Assembly (NCBI GenBank): GCA_934270565.1
Contig: CAKQPR010000025.1
Coordinates: forward strand, 1 to 22,486
Length of the DNA: 22,486 nucleotides
Reading direction: 5' to 3'
From: an uncultured Clostridia bacterium
GTDB taxonomy: Bacteria; Bacillota; Clostridia; Christensenellales; Pumilibacteraceae
Each line of letters begins with the position of its first letter. The stretch's first letter is position 1. Shown here piece after piece: positions 1 through 7,736 of the stretch. The notes below the pieces were generated by a model. That model was not told where the DNA came from. It saw nothing but the letters and a program-made list of their open reading frames with translations, and made no database searches. The position numbers were made by a program, and so were the translations under genes.

Positions 1-130
1 CCTTTCGGTCGCCCTCATAAGTCCATTCGTCGTGCGCCGCCCGTTCCGCTTCCACCGTCCGGAACTCTCTATGCCGCCTTTCGCGCGATTACTCTTCTTA
101 ATCACAGGTTTGATATTAACTTATGCGATA

Positions 131-159
131 ATAATAGCACTTGTTCCGTCGTTTGTCAA
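131..159 (-). promoter_or_regulatory. Minus-strand promoter pointing out of the window
   Basis: On the minus strand a perfect -35 box TTGACA (154-159) is followed after 17 bases by TATTAT (131-136). It would drive a gene to the left of the window. Between it and the left edge there is no convincing ATG start with a ribosome site. A minus-strand frame open from about position 55 (GTG) to the edge is too short to name. The promoter lies just beyond the stop of the minus-strand AraC gene, for which no intrinsic terminator is visible. Confidence 0.5.
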
Positions 160-177
160 CGGTTTTGACGATACATT

Positions 178-1128
178 TCAATTTTTTCTTCGCATGGCGG
201 CGGGGGTCGTCGAAAAACGGAGTCTGAAACCGTCGTACAGCGAAGCGGGATCGCGGTATCCGACGAGCTCGGCGATCTTTTCAATCGAATAATCGGTAAA
301 GCCGACGAGCGTTGCGGCGTAGTCGAGCCGCGAATCGCGCACGATATCGACGAAATTCTTGCCGAAAAGCTTTCTGAACAAGCCCGAAAAATACTTCGGG
401 TTGTAACCGAACGCGCGGGCGGTCTCGGGGAGCGTGACGGAAGTAAGATTTTCGGCGATGTACGCGCCGATCGCGCTTTTGAGGTCGCGCGGAGCCGATT
501 TGTAGCCGCGAAGGAGCTGCGCGAGAAGCAGCAAAAGCGTGCTTTCGATGACGGTTTGCGACCGCTCCGCCGAAGCGAGCTCGCCGAGAAGAAGGTTTAC
601 GACCGCGCGGGTCGATTCGCCGATTCCGCGCACGGGGAAAGCGCCCGAGGTTTGCGGAGCGCGGCAATAGAACGCCGTTTCGAGGTTTTTGTCGCGAAGC
701 AGCGACGAATAGAACGAATCGGTCAGCATTTCGCGGGACAAAACCACGTTTATGAGCCCTTCGGGGTCGGTACACGCGCATATTTTATGATTCGAGCGCG
801 GCGTGTGAATTATCGCGTCGCCCGCCTCGAGCGTGATTTTTTCGCCGCCCGTTTCGTCGACGACTTCGCCCGAAATCACGAAACTCATTTCGAAAAAGTC
901 GTGCGAGTGCCGCACGCCGTTGAATGCGGGCGAATGAAATGACGCGATCACCCCGCCCGCAGTCGGAAGATCCGCTCCCACGCCGAGTTCAAGCGTTTTT
1001 TCGCCATAAATACGGCAAAGATCGTCAGCCGAAACCGTTTTTCCGTACAGCCGCGCCGTATCGCGCACCGCCGCCCGCGTAACCGCGTCGCGATTTTCCG
1101 TCAGCATTTTTTCCACGTTTTGTTCCAT
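178..1128 (-). CDS. AraC-family regulator with cupin sensor domain, probably rhamnose-responsive
   Basis: This 316-residue protein has the usual two-part AraC layout. An N-terminal cupin-like sugar-sensing domain (about residues 45-120) contains the HSHDFFEMSFVISGE stretch. A C-terminal AraC DNA-binding domain (about 215-316) has two helix-turn-helices, the first around LPETARAFGYNPKYFSGLFR and the second around IEKIAELVGYRDPASLYDGF. It is divergent from rhaBAD with 147 bp between the start codons, the usual position for a RhaR/RhaS-like activator, so rhamnose control is inferred from context. The ATG at 1128 has no clear Shine-Dalgarno site, and the predicted transcription start falls exactly on it. 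A second ATG at 1107, with only a weak ribosome site, is the alternative. The family call is firm; the effector is inferred. Confidence 0.9.
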   Translation of the reverse strand: MEQNVEKMLTENRDAVTRAAVRDTARLYGKTVSADDLCRIYGEKTLELGVGADLPTAGGVIASFHSPAFNGVRHSHDFFEMSFVISGEVVDETGGEKITLEAGDAIIHTPRSNHKICACTDPEGLINVVLSREMLTDSFYSSLLRDKNLETAFYCRAPQTSGAFPVRGIGESTRAVVNLLLGELASAERSQTVIESTLLLLLAQLLRGYKSAPRDLKSAIGAYIAENLTSVTLPETARAFGYNPKYFSGLFRKLFGKNFVDIVRDSRLDYAATLVGFTDYSIEKIAELVGYRDPASLYDGFRLRFSTTPAAMRRKN

Positions 1129-1134
1129 ACCCGA

Positions 1135-1164
1135 ATTATACCGCAAAAGCGGGCGGGGTGTCAA
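1135..1164 (-). promoter_or_regulatory. Consensus promoter of the AraC regulator
   Basis: On the minus strand TTGACA (1159-1164) and TATAAT (1135-1140) are separated by 18 bases; both hexamers match consensus exactly. Counting from the -10 box puts +1 at about 1128, the first base of the predicted start codon. Confidence 0.75.
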
Positions 1165-1207
1165 ACGAAATGTGACTTAAACCAAGTAAAGTTATGGATA
1201 TTTTCCG

Positions 1208-1236
1208 TTGATATGATTGTAAAAAGGTGGTATAAT
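1208..1236 (+). promoter_or_regulatory. Promoter of the rhaBAD operon
   Basis: TTGATA (1208-1213), a 17-base spacer and TATAAT (1231-1236) lie 40 bases upstream of the rhaB start. The divergent -35 boxes are 43 bases apart (1165-1207), and the activator site would be expected there. I could not define a convincing direct-repeat AraC operator by eye. Confidence 0.7.
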
Positions 1237-1275
1237 ATGTATATCGATAAATAAAACTCTTGCAAGGAGGGAACT

Positions 1276-2592
1276 TTGAATTTTCTTGCGATCGACCTCG
1301 GCGCCTCGAGCGGACGGCACATTGTCGGAACAACGACGGACGGAAAGAAAATCGAAACGGTCGAAGTGCATCGCTTCGACGGTTACGCCGCGTCCGAAAA
1401 CGGGCGGCTTTACTGGGATCTCGGGGTTCTTACCCGCGAGGTGGAAGCGGGCATAAAAAAGGCGTTTGAGAAATTCGGCGAAATCGAATCGCTCGCGATC
1501 GACACATGGGGCGTGGATTACGTCCTTATGCGCGGCGACGAACCGATTCTGCCCTGCTACGCCTACCGCGACGAACGCGGCGAAAAAGCCGCGGCAGAAA
1601 TGAAAGATATTCTTTCCCCGCGCGAAATTTACGCCGAAACCGGCATACAGTATCACCCGTTCAACACGGTTTATCAGCTGTATTCCGACCTTAAAGCGGG
1701 CAGGCTCGAAACGGCTACCGACTTTCTGATGATGCCCGAATACCTCTCGTATTACCTCACGGGCGTGAAAAAAAAGGAATACACAAACGCCACCACGGGC
1801 GCGCTCGTGGACGTGAAAACGGGCGGGTTCAGCGAAAAAATCATCGACAGACTCGGGCTTCCGAAGCGGCTTTTCACTCCGCTCTCGCTCCCCTCGACAG
1901 AGGTGGGAAAACTCCGTCCCGAAATCGCAAAGCGCGTGGGCGGAGACCTTACGGTCGTATTCTGCGCAAGCCACGACACGGCGAGCGCGGTGGAAGGCGT
2001 GGACATGCCCAAAGACGGAATTTACATTTCGTCGGGAACGTGGTCGCTTATGGGCGTGAAAGCAAAATCGGCAGTCACCGACGAGCGCAGCGAAAAGCTC
2101 GGCTTTACGAACGAGGGCGGCGTAGGCTATATCCGCTATCTCAAAAACATCACGGGAATGTGGATCGTTCAGAATCTCCGTCGCGAACTCTGCCCCGATC
2201 TCGACTTCGGCACGATCGCCGACCGCGCGAAAAATTGCAGTACTTACGGCGATTTCATCGACGTGGACGCGCCCGACTTCGCGGCTCCCGTCAGCATGAA
2301 AGCGGCGATCGACGGCTACTTGGCAGCGCACGGTCTGCCGCACGCCGAAAGCACGGACGATTACTTCAGATGCGCGTACATCTCGCTTGCCGAAGCTTAC
2401 CGCATAGCCGTCAGAGACCTTGAAAAGGCTACGGGCAAGCGCGGAAGCATTTACATTGTGGGCGGCGGCGCGAAGAATCTGTTCCTGAACGAGCTCACCG
2501 AGGCGTCGACGAGAAAAAGAGTGGTCGCGATCCCGATCGAAGCGACCGCGATAGGCAATTTGAAAATTCAGATAAGGAGATTATATAAATGA
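1276..2592 (+). CDS. rhaB: Rhamnulokinase, C-terminally short
   Basis: It phosphorylates L-rhamnulose to L-rhamnulose 1-phosphate with ATP in the cytoplasm, the second step of rhamnose breakdown. It is a FGGY/ASKHA-fold sugar kinase. The N-terminal nucleotide loop DLGASSGR is at residues 7-14, the likely catalytic base is D234 in ASHDTASAVEG, then SSGTWSLMG (242-250), and the C-terminal glycine motif YIVGGGAKN and EATAIGN follow. The start is TTG at 1276, chosen because AAGGAGGG (1264-1271) sits at proper spacing and the FLAIDLGA start matches the family. At 438 residues it is roughly 40 residues shorter than typical RhaB (about 480-490), ending soon after EATAIGN. The stop overlaps the rhaA start by 4 bases, and the rhaA ribosome site lies inside the last rhaB codons. 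Confidence 0.93.
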   Translation: MNFLAIDLGASSGRHIVGTTTDGKKIETVEVHRFDGYAASENGRLYWDLGVLTREVEAGIKKAFEKFGEIESLAIDTWGVDYVLMRGDEPILPCYAYRDERGEKAAAEMKDILSPREIYAETGIQYHPFNTVYQLYSDLKAGRLETATDFLMMPEYLSYYLTGVKKKEYTNATTGALVDVKTGGFSEKIIDRLGLPKRLFTPLSLPSTEVGKLRPEIAKRVGGDLTVVFCASHDTASAVEGVDMPKDGIYISSGTWSLMGVKAKSAVTDERSEKLGFTNEGGVGYIRYLKNITGMWIVQNLRRELCPDLDFGTIADRAKNCSTYGDFIDVDAPDFAAPVSMKAAIDGYLAAHGLPHAESTDDYFRCAYISLAEAYRIAVRDLEKATGKRGSIYIVGGGAKNLFLNELTEASTRKRVVAIPIEATAIGNLKIQIRRLYK

Positions 2593-3827
2593 AAGAATTC
2601 GAACACGCAAAATCGGCATACGCCGCTATGGGCGTAGACGTCGAAAAAGCCATGGATCGCGTGGCGAAGATTCCCGTTTCGATCCACTGCTGGCAGGGCG
2701 ACGACGTAAAAGGTTTCCTTTTCCGTTCGGCGCTGAGCGGCGGAATTCAGACTACGGGCAACTACCCCTACGCCGCCAAAACTCCCTCCGAGCTTATGGC
2801 GGACTTCGACGAAGTGCTCGGGCTCGTCCCGGGGCTTAAACGCATTTCGCTGCACGCGATTTACGCGATAACCGACGAAAAAGTCGATCTCGACAAACTC
2901 GAGTTCCGCCACTTCGAAAAGTGGGTCGAGTACGCCGAGAGCCGCAATATCAAAATCGACTTCAACCCCACACTGTTCTCGCACCCGATGGTAAAGGACA
3001 ACCTCACTCTGTCCTCGCCCGACGAGAACGTGCGCCGTTTCTGGATAAACCACGTCAAAGCCTGCCGCCGAATCTGCGCCGAAATCGGCAAGCGCCAGGG
3101 CTCGCCGTGCCTTTGCAACCTGTGGATAGCGGACGGCATGAAGGATATTCCCGCCGACCGTCTCTCCCCGCGCCTTCGCCTCAAAGCTTCGCTCGACGAA
3201 ATCTATTCCGAAAAGTTCGATAAAGCCTACATTCTCGACAGCGTTGAAAGCAAGGTTTTCGGTATCGGGCTCGAGAGTTACACCGTGGGCAGCAGCGAAT
3301 TCTATCAGGCTTACGCGGCAAAAAGCGGCGTTTACAGTCTACTCGACAACGGACATTACCACCCGCAGGAGTACGTCAGCGACAAAATTTCGTCGATGCT
3401 GTGCTTCTACGACCGCGTAGCGCTTCACGTCACCCGCCCCGTTCGCTGGGACAGCGATCACGTCGTTCTGTTCGACGACGAAACCCGCGAAATCGCCTCG
3501 GAAATCGTGCGTAACGACGCCGACGAAAAAGTTCTGATCGGTCTCGATTACTTCGACGCGAGCATCAACCGTATCGCGGCTTGGGCTACGGGGGCGAGAA
3601 ACATGCAGAAATCGCTTCTGTTCGCCGCGCTTCAGCCCATCGACGAAATGAAGAAAATGCAGGAGAACGCGGACTTTACGTCGCTTATGCTCACCCGCGA
3701 AGCCGTAAAGGTTCTGCCGTTCGGCGAAATCTGGAACGAATATTGCCATAGAGCCGGCGTTCCGTCCGACGTCGAAACCCTCGCCGCCGTGAAAACTTAC
3801 GAAAAAGACGTACTCGCAAAAAGATAA
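2589..3827 (+). CDS. rhaA: L-rhamnose isomerase
   Basis: It interconverts L-rhamnose and L-rhamnulose, the first step of the pathway, as a Mn-dependent TIM-barrel enzyme in the cytoplasm. The 412 residues are close to the usual 410-420. Active-site residues known from the E. coli enzyme appear at a constant offset of 14: E220 (VESKVFGIG), D253 and H256 (LLDNGHYHP), H280, D288 and D290 (HVTRPVRWDSDH) and D320 (GLDYFDASINR). The ATG overlaps the rhaB stop (ATGA), and AAGGAG lies about 7 bases upstream, so translation is probably coupled to rhaB. It is co-transcribed with rhaB and rhaD; the gap to rhaD is 28 bases. Confidence 0.96.
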   Translation: MKEFEHAKSAYAAMGVDVEKAMDRVAKIPVSIHCWQGDDVKGFLFRSALSGGIQTTGNYPYAAKTPSELMADFDEVLGLVPGLKRISLHAIYAITDEKVDLDKLEFRHFEKWVEYAESRNIKIDFNPTLFSHPMVKDNLTLSSPDENVRRFWINHVKACRRICAEIGKRQGSPCLCNLWIADGMKDIPADRLSPRLRLKASLDEIYSEKFDKAYILDSVESKVFGIGLESYTVGSSEFYQAYAAKSGVYSLLDNGHYHPQEYVSDKISSMLCFYDRVALHVTRPVRWDSDHVVLFDDETREIASEIVRNDADEKVLIGLDYFDASINRIAAWATGARNMQKSLLFAALQPIDEMKKMQENADFTSLMLTREAVKVLPFGEIWNEYCHRAGVPSDVETLAAVKTYEKDVLAKR

Positions 3828-3855
3828 ATTGAGTTATATACAAGGAGAAACGATT

Positions 3856-4659
3856 ATGAAAGACATTCTTACCTCGCGGTTCGTGCGCCAGATGTGCGAC
3901 GTCACCGCAAACATGTACAGACTCGGCTGGGACGAACGAAACGGCGGCAACGTCTCGATGATGCTCGAGGACGGAGAAGCCGAACAATACACCGACAAGG
4001 TGATCCGCGAAATCGACCTCGGCTTTACCGCGCCCGCGCTTGCCGGCAAGCACTTTATCGTGACGGGCACGGGCAAATACTTCAAGAACGTGGCTTCCGA
4101 TCCCGAAAACAACCTCGGCGTTTTCCGCATTTCGGACGACGGAAAGCGCGCCGAACTCAAATGGGGTTATGCGGACGGCGGCAGATTTACTTCCGAGCTT
4201 CCCGCGCACCTTATGAGCCACACCGTGCGGCTCGCCCAAGACCCCGCGCACCGCGTGATCCTGCACACTCACCCGACCTACACCATCGTCATGAACACCG
4301 TCTGCCCGCTCGACGAGAACGATTTCACGCATAAACTCTGGCAGTCGAACACCGAAGCGATCGTCGTTTTCCCCGACGGCGTGAGCGTTCTGCCCGCAAT
4401 GGTATGCGGAACGAACGCGATCGGCGAAGCGACCGCCGAAAAGATGAAATCCACCCGTCTCGTCGTCTGGTCGAACCACGGAATTTACGGCGCGGGCCGC
4501 GATATGGACGAAGCTTTCGGGCTCGTGGAAACAGTCGAGAAAACCGCTCAGCTTTACGTTCTCGCGCTCGGTCACAATCCGCGCGTGATTTCGGACGAGA
4601 TCCTACTCGGGCTTAAAGACCGCTTCTCGCTCACGATCCGCGAAGGCATCATTAAATAA
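3856..4659 (+). CDS. rhaD: Rhamnulose-1-phosphate aldolase
   Basis: This zinc-dependent class II aldolase splits L-rhamnulose 1-phosphate into dihydroxyacetone phosphate and L-lactaldehyde. The protein has 267 residues (E. coli 274). The zinc histidines H137 and H139 are in the ILHTHPTY motif and H208 is in SNHGIYG, each at offset 4 from the E. coli numbering. E114 in SELPAH matches the catalytic glutamate. I chose ATG at 3856 over an in-frame TTG at 3829 because AAGGAG (3842-3847) precedes it at normal spacing. It is the last gene of the operon and is followed by an intrinsic terminator. No gene for lactaldehyde handling, rhamnose mutarotation or rhamnose transport is in the window. Confidence 0.95.
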   Translation: MKDILTSRFVRQMCDVTANMYRLGWDERNGGNVSMMLEDGEAEQYTDKVIREIDLGFTAPALAGKHFIVTGTGKYFKNVASDPENNLGVFRISDDGKRAELKWGYADGGRFTSELPAHLMSHTVRLAQDPAHRVILHTHPTYTIVMNTVCPLDENDFTHKLWQSNTEAIVVFPDGVSVLPAMVCGTNAIGEATAEKMKSTRLVVWSNHGIYGAGRDMDEAFGLVETVEKTAQLYVLALGHNPRVISDEILLGLKDRFSLTIREGIIK

Positions 4660-4688
4660 CGATCGGCACTAAAGCCGCAAAAGTAAAG

Positions 4689-4719
4689 CCCCGTAAGGAA
4701 CGTTTCCTCGCGGGGTTTT
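4689..4719 (+). terminator. Intrinsic terminator after rhaD, possibly bidirectional
   Basis: CCCCG (4689-4693) pairs with CGGGG (4711-4715), and AGGAA pairs with TTCCT inside. TTTTGT follows. On the minus strand the same hairpin is followed by a broken T-rich run, so it could also end the convergent lactonase transcript, whose stop is at 4740. Confidence 0.8.
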
Positions 4720-4739
4720 GTCATATCCGGAATAAAAAC

Positions 4740-5708
4740 TCAATCGCCGAACACCACGCAGAGCGGGTTTTCGATACCGAGTACGGTGTACGAATAATCA
4801 AGCGTGCCGTCGGGCGCGACCGAGAACACGGTAAGATCGTTTGTGTATTGATTACAGCAGACGAGGTATTTGCCGTCGGGCGTAAAGTCGAAATCGCGCG
4901 GAAAATTGCCCCTGCAATCGACCTTTTGCTTTAACGTGAGGTCGGCTCCGTCCGCGTCGAACGCAACGAGCGTATTTTCGCCGCGGTTCGAAATATACAG
5001 CGTTTTGCCGTCCTTCGAAAGTCTGATCGCGCCCGCGGTGTTGGCAACGTCGGTTTCGATCGGACAGAGCACGGTGCGGACGTAATCGAGCTTTTCGCCG
5101 CGGATTCCGAACACGGACACGGACGAAACGAGTTCGTTGACGCAGTAAAGATACTTGCCGTCCGGCGAAATTGCCATATGGCGCGCACCGTAACCGTCGG
5201 GTACGCGGGCGACCGAGAGTTCGTTAAGGTCGCGGTCGTACACGAAGATCGAGTCGAGCCCGAGGTCGGTGACGTACACGATTTTTTTGTCGGGCGAAAG
5301 CAAAGCCATATGCGTATGCGGCGAGTTCTGCCGAGGAAGATTTACGCCCTGCCCCTCGTGCTTTACGATTTTGCCGTCGGGGAGACGAACGACGCTGCCC
5401 GAAATATAATTCACGACGTAAGCTTCGCCGTCCGCGACGGACAGATGGCACGGAACGCAGCCTTTGGTCGAAATGCGGTCGCCGAGCGGTTCGAGCCCGT
5501 CTTTTCCGAACGAGAAAACGCCGTAAGTTCCCTCTTCGGTGAATTTATCGCCGTCCACGCCGAAAACCGCGTGCATTCCGATCCCGTCGATCGCGAGAAA
5601 CATCGGGTGCGCGATCCGCGTTACCTTGTTTATTTTCAGCTTGCCGCCGTCATAGTCGTATTCGTAAACTCCGCCCTCTTTAGCCGCGGAAGCAACGTAA
5701 ACTTTCAT
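4740..5708 (-). CDS. Beta-propeller lactonase family protein (6-phosphogluconolactonase-like)
   Basis: This 322-residue protein looks like the seven-bladed propeller lactonase family (Pgl/YbhE type). Blade-like repeats recur: LSPDKKIVYVTDLGLDSIFV, ISPDGKYLYCVNELVSSVSV, LSKDGKTLYISNRGENTLVA and FTPDGKYLVCCNQYTNDLTV. There is no signal peptide, so it is probably cytoplasmic. Members hydrolyse 6-phosphogluconolactone or related sugar lactones; the real substrate here is open. The ATG at 5708 has an AGGAG ribosome site just upstream, and longer in-frame starts lack one. It runs towards the rha operon and shares the terminator zone, but its own promoter makes it a separate unit. A role in sugar-acid or pentose phosphate metabolism is inferred. 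Confidence 0.85.
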   Translation of the reverse strand: MKVYVASAAKEGGVYEYDYDGGKLKINKVTRIAHPMFLAIDGIGMHAVFGVDGDKFTEEGTYGVFSFGKDGLEPLGDRISTKGCVPCHLSVADGEAYVVNYISGSVVRLPDGKIVKHEGQGVNLPRQNSPHTHMALLSPDKKIVYVTDLGLDSIFVYDRDLNELSVARVPDGYGARHMAISPDGKYLYCVNELVSSVSVFGIRGEKLDYVRTVLCPIETDVANTAGAIRLSKDGKTLYISNRGENTLVAFDADGADLTLKQKVDCRGNFPRDFDFTPDGKYLVCCNQYTNDLTVFSVAPDGTLDYSYTVLGIENPLCVVFGD

Positions 5709-5745
5709 AATAACTCCTCTCCTTGCCGTTTTTTCGGACGGCAAT

Positions 5746-5774
5746 ATTATACCTCTTTTGCGCGAAATCGGCAA
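5746..5774 (-). promoter_or_regulatory. Promoter of the lactonase gene
   Basis: On the minus strand TTGCCG (5769-5774), a 17-base spacer and TATAAT (5746-5751) lie about 38 bases upstream of the lactonase ATG. Confidence 0.65.
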
Positions 5775-5845
5775 CACTTTTTCGTAAACGATATTACGAC
5801 CTTTTTCAAGTATCTTACGATGACGGGGAATTCATTCGCTCGAGG

Positions 5846-5863
5846 TTGTTAGACGTCTAATAA
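5846..5863. promoter_or_regulatory. Perfect 12-bp palindrome, operator candidate
   Basis: TTAGACGTCTAA at 5849-5860 is a perfect palindrome. It extends by two more pairs beyond one mismatch (TTG on the left, TAA on the right). It sits between the XRE gene stop and the lactonase promoter, about 75 bases upstream of the lactonase -35 box. A protein-binding role is inference. Confidence 0.35.
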
Positions 5864-5876
5864 TCCGCGCCGCAAA

Positions 5877-6515
5877 TCACTCGGCCTTTCCGGCGTTGTC
5901 GTCCTTTTTGTGCGGGCGGCGGATAAACCCAAAGCTGAACGCGACGATGACTTCGGCGGGAAAACCCACGAGGAAAATCCACGGGAACGGCGCGAACGCG
6001 ATACGGACAATAAGGAACGCGTCCGCGATAAGCGCCCACACGAGCGCCGACACCGACAGAAACGTAAAAAGTTTCTTGTCCCACACCGAGCACAGCACGA
6101 TCGAAACGATCGCCGCCGCGGGCAAAGGGAAAACAAGGCAGTATAAAATGCGCTCGCCGACAGACGGAACAGAGCCGCCGATCGCGAAAAACACGATCAT
6201 TTCGACGAGCAGAATCCCGAACATAACGATAGCGTAAGTGAGCGAGCGGTTTCGGGTCGTTCGCTTGTGCGGGTGAAGCTCTTCGGCGGCAACAGCGGCG
6301 TTTTCGTGTTCGGTGACGAGAAAATCGAGAGTCACGCCGAAAAACCGCGCGATGCTTACGAGCACGGTTACGTCCGGCACCGATTCGGCGCGTTCCCACT
6401 TGGACACCGCCTTGTCGGAATAGTTTATTTTCTCGGCGAATTCCGCCTGCGTGAGTTTTTCTTTGCGACGAAGAGCGACAAGATTTTTAGCGAAGATAAG
6501 TTTAAGATCTTCCAT
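5877..6515 (-). CDS. XRE-family regulator with four-helix membrane domain
   Basis: This 212-residue protein begins with a helix-turn-helix of the XRE/HTH_3 type (about residues 5-62; LTQAEFAEKINYSDKAVSKW and a downstream PDVTVLVSIARFFGVTLDFL). After a charged linker there are four hydrophobic segments, starting around SLTYAIVMFGILLVEMIVFF, ILYCLVFPLPAAAIVSIVL, LFTFLSVSALVWALIADAFL and FPWIFLVGFPAEVIVAFSFG. It should therefore be a membrane-anchored DNA-binding protein. Such HTH-plus-membrane proteins are common in Clostridia and mostly of unknown signal. ATG at 6515 was chosen for its GGAGGT site at ideal spacing. It reads towards the lactonase gene but has its own promoter. Confidence 0.88.
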   Translation of the reverse strand: MEDLKLIFAKNLVALRRKEKLTQAEFAEKINYSDKAVSKWERAESVPDVTVLVSIARFFGVTLDFLVTEHENAAVAAEELHPHKRTTRNRSLTYAIVMFGILLVEMIVFFAIGGSVPSVGERILYCLVFPLPAAAIVSIVLCSVWDKKLFTFLSVSALVWALIADAFLIVRIAFAPFPWIFLVGFPAEVIVAFSFGFIRRPHKKDDNAGKAE

Positions 6516-6591
6516 CTCTACCTCCGTTTTGTGCGTTTTTTCGGTTGCGGCGCGGTCGCCCGGAATCCGCGTTCCGATCCGCAACAAAGGT

Positions 6592-6620
6592 ATTCTACCA
6601 CATTTTCGAGCGTTTTGCAA
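6592..6620 (-). promoter_or_regulatory. Promoter of the XRE gene
   Basis: On the minus strand TTGCAA (6615-6620), a 17-base spacer and TAGAAT (6592-6597). The predicted leader to the ATG at 6515 is about 70 bases. Confidence 0.6.
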
Positions 6621-6724
6621 CTGTTTTTGCTTGTTTTAAGCATAATTCTACCGTGAGGAGAGTTGAATTTCGTCGATTCTACGGGAAAATTTTCATCAGT
6701 ATACCCGAAAACGCGCGAAGTAGG

Positions 6725-6753
6725 TTGTTATTTTCGCCAATCCGTCCTATACT
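6725..6753 (+). promoter_or_regulatory. Likely promoter of the SGNH hydrolase gene
   Basis: TTGTTA (6725-6730), a 17-base spacer and TATACT (6748-6753). It gives a leader of about 160 bases before the gene. A second isolated TATAAT at 6800-6805 lacks a credible -35 box. Confidence 0.5.
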
Positions 6754-6868
6754 TTTTTCGTGAAGGAAAATTCCGCTCGCGGCTGCCTTAAACGCAAGAT
6801 ATAATCGCGCCCCTCCCGCCGCCCGCTCGTTCGGGTCGGAAAAAAACGAAAAACGACGAAAACGGACG

Positions 6869-6890
6869 AAAACCGACAATCTCGGTTTTT
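6869..6890 (+). terminator. Terminator-like hairpin inside the SGNH gene leader
   Basis: AAAACCGA (6869-6876) pairs with TCGGTTTT (6882-6889) around a 5-base loop, giving a short hairpin ending in a T run. It lies 32 bases before the start codon. The preceding leader repeats ACGAAAA-like units (about 6845-6872). It may attenuate transcription. The stem has few GC pairs, so it may be weak. Confidence 0.35.
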
Positions 6891-6921
6891 ACGCGACAAA
6901 ACCCGACAAAAAGGAGAAAAA

Positions 6922-7656
6922 ATGAATACGTATACGAAAAATCACGACAACACGCTGGTCACGATACTCGGCGATTCGGTCGGAAAAGGAATATACACGG
7001 ACAACGGACGGCTAGAAGTTCTGCCCGAAAACCCCGCGAAAGTCACTGCGGAAAAATTCGGAATAACGATCGACAACCGCTCGAAATACGGTCAGACTTT
7101 ATCGCGGCTCACGGCGCGCGGCGAGGAAAATGCTCTTTTCTCGCAGAATTCCGCCGCAACCGGGCAAACGCGCAAAATCGCCGTGGTCGAGCTCGGCGGC
7201 AACGACGCGGATTTCGACTGGAAGGAAGTCGCTTCTTCTCCCGAAGCCGATCACGCGCCCAAAACCGATCCCGAAAGGTTTACGGATCTTTACCGCGAGC
7301 TTATCCTCAAACTCAGACGCTCGGGCGTCGAGCCGATCGCGTGCACGATTCTGCCCGTGCTTTCCGAAAGGTATTTTTCAAACGTGATCTCCAAGCTTGC
7401 CGACGGCGATCGCGTTCTGCGCTTTCTCGGCGGCGACGTGAACACGATCCAGCGTCATCAGGAAGTTTACAATTCCGCGATAATTTCGGTCGCGCGCGAG
7501 CTCGGCGTGCCGATTATCGACATACGCACGCCGTTTTTATGGTCGCGCGACGCCTCGTCGCTCATGTGCCGCGACGGCGTTCACCCGTCCGAAAAAGGCA
7601 GCGCGCTCATCGCCGCAACCGTCGAAAAATTCGTCCGCTCCCGCCGAAGCGCTTAA
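6922..7656 (+). CDS. SGNH/GDSL-family hydrolase
   Basis: A 244-residue SGNH-fold esterase/lipase-like protein. Block I is ILGDSVGKG with the likely nucleophile serine at about residue 19. Block III is LGGNDADF, with its conserved Asn at about residue 94. Block V is RDGVHPSEKG, with the Asp-x-x-His pair of the triad. There is no signal peptide or membrane segment, so a cytoplasmic location is likely. Family members deacylate or de-esterify lipids, glycans or thioesters; the substrate cannot be read from the sequence. AAGGAG lies 6 bases upstream of the ATG. The gene stands alone, with its own promoter and a strong terminator. Confidence 0.88.
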   Translation: MNTYTKNHDNTLVTILGDSVGKGIYTDNGRLEVLPENPAKVTAEKFGITIDNRSKYGQTLSRLTARGEENALFSQNSAATGQTRKIAVVELGGNDADFDWKEVASSPEADHAPKTDPERFTDLYRELILKLRRSGVEPIACTILPVLSERYFSNVISKLADGDRVLRFLGGDVNTIQRHQEVYNSAIISVARELGVPIIDIRTPFLWSRDASSLMCRDGVHPSEKGSALIAATVEKFVRSRRSA

Positions 7657-7669
7657 ATCAAAATATAAA

Positions 7670-7717
7670 AACGGTCGGACGCCTTCACGCGAAAAAGCTA
7701 CGTCCGACCGTTTCTTT
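7670..7717 (+). terminator. Strong intrinsic terminator after the SGNH gene
   Basis: AACGGTCGGACG (7670-7681) pairs perfectly with CGTCCGACCGTT (7701-7712) around a 19-base loop, followed by a T-rich run. Confidence 0.85.
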
Positions 7718-7736
7718 TAGTTATATCGAAATTCCG

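Noticed and set aside
32..292. 86-codon plus-strand ORF with a hydrophobic stretch at the left edge
   Set aside because: Its end overlaps the AraC C-terminus in antisense, it lacks a ribosome site, and a minus-strand promoter lies inside it.
1192..2343. 383-codon minus-strand ORF opposite rhaB, and comparable ORFs opposite rhaA, rhaD and nrdD
   Set aside because: Antisense shadows created by GC-rich codon bias; no ribosome site or recognisable domain, while the sense frames are clear family members.
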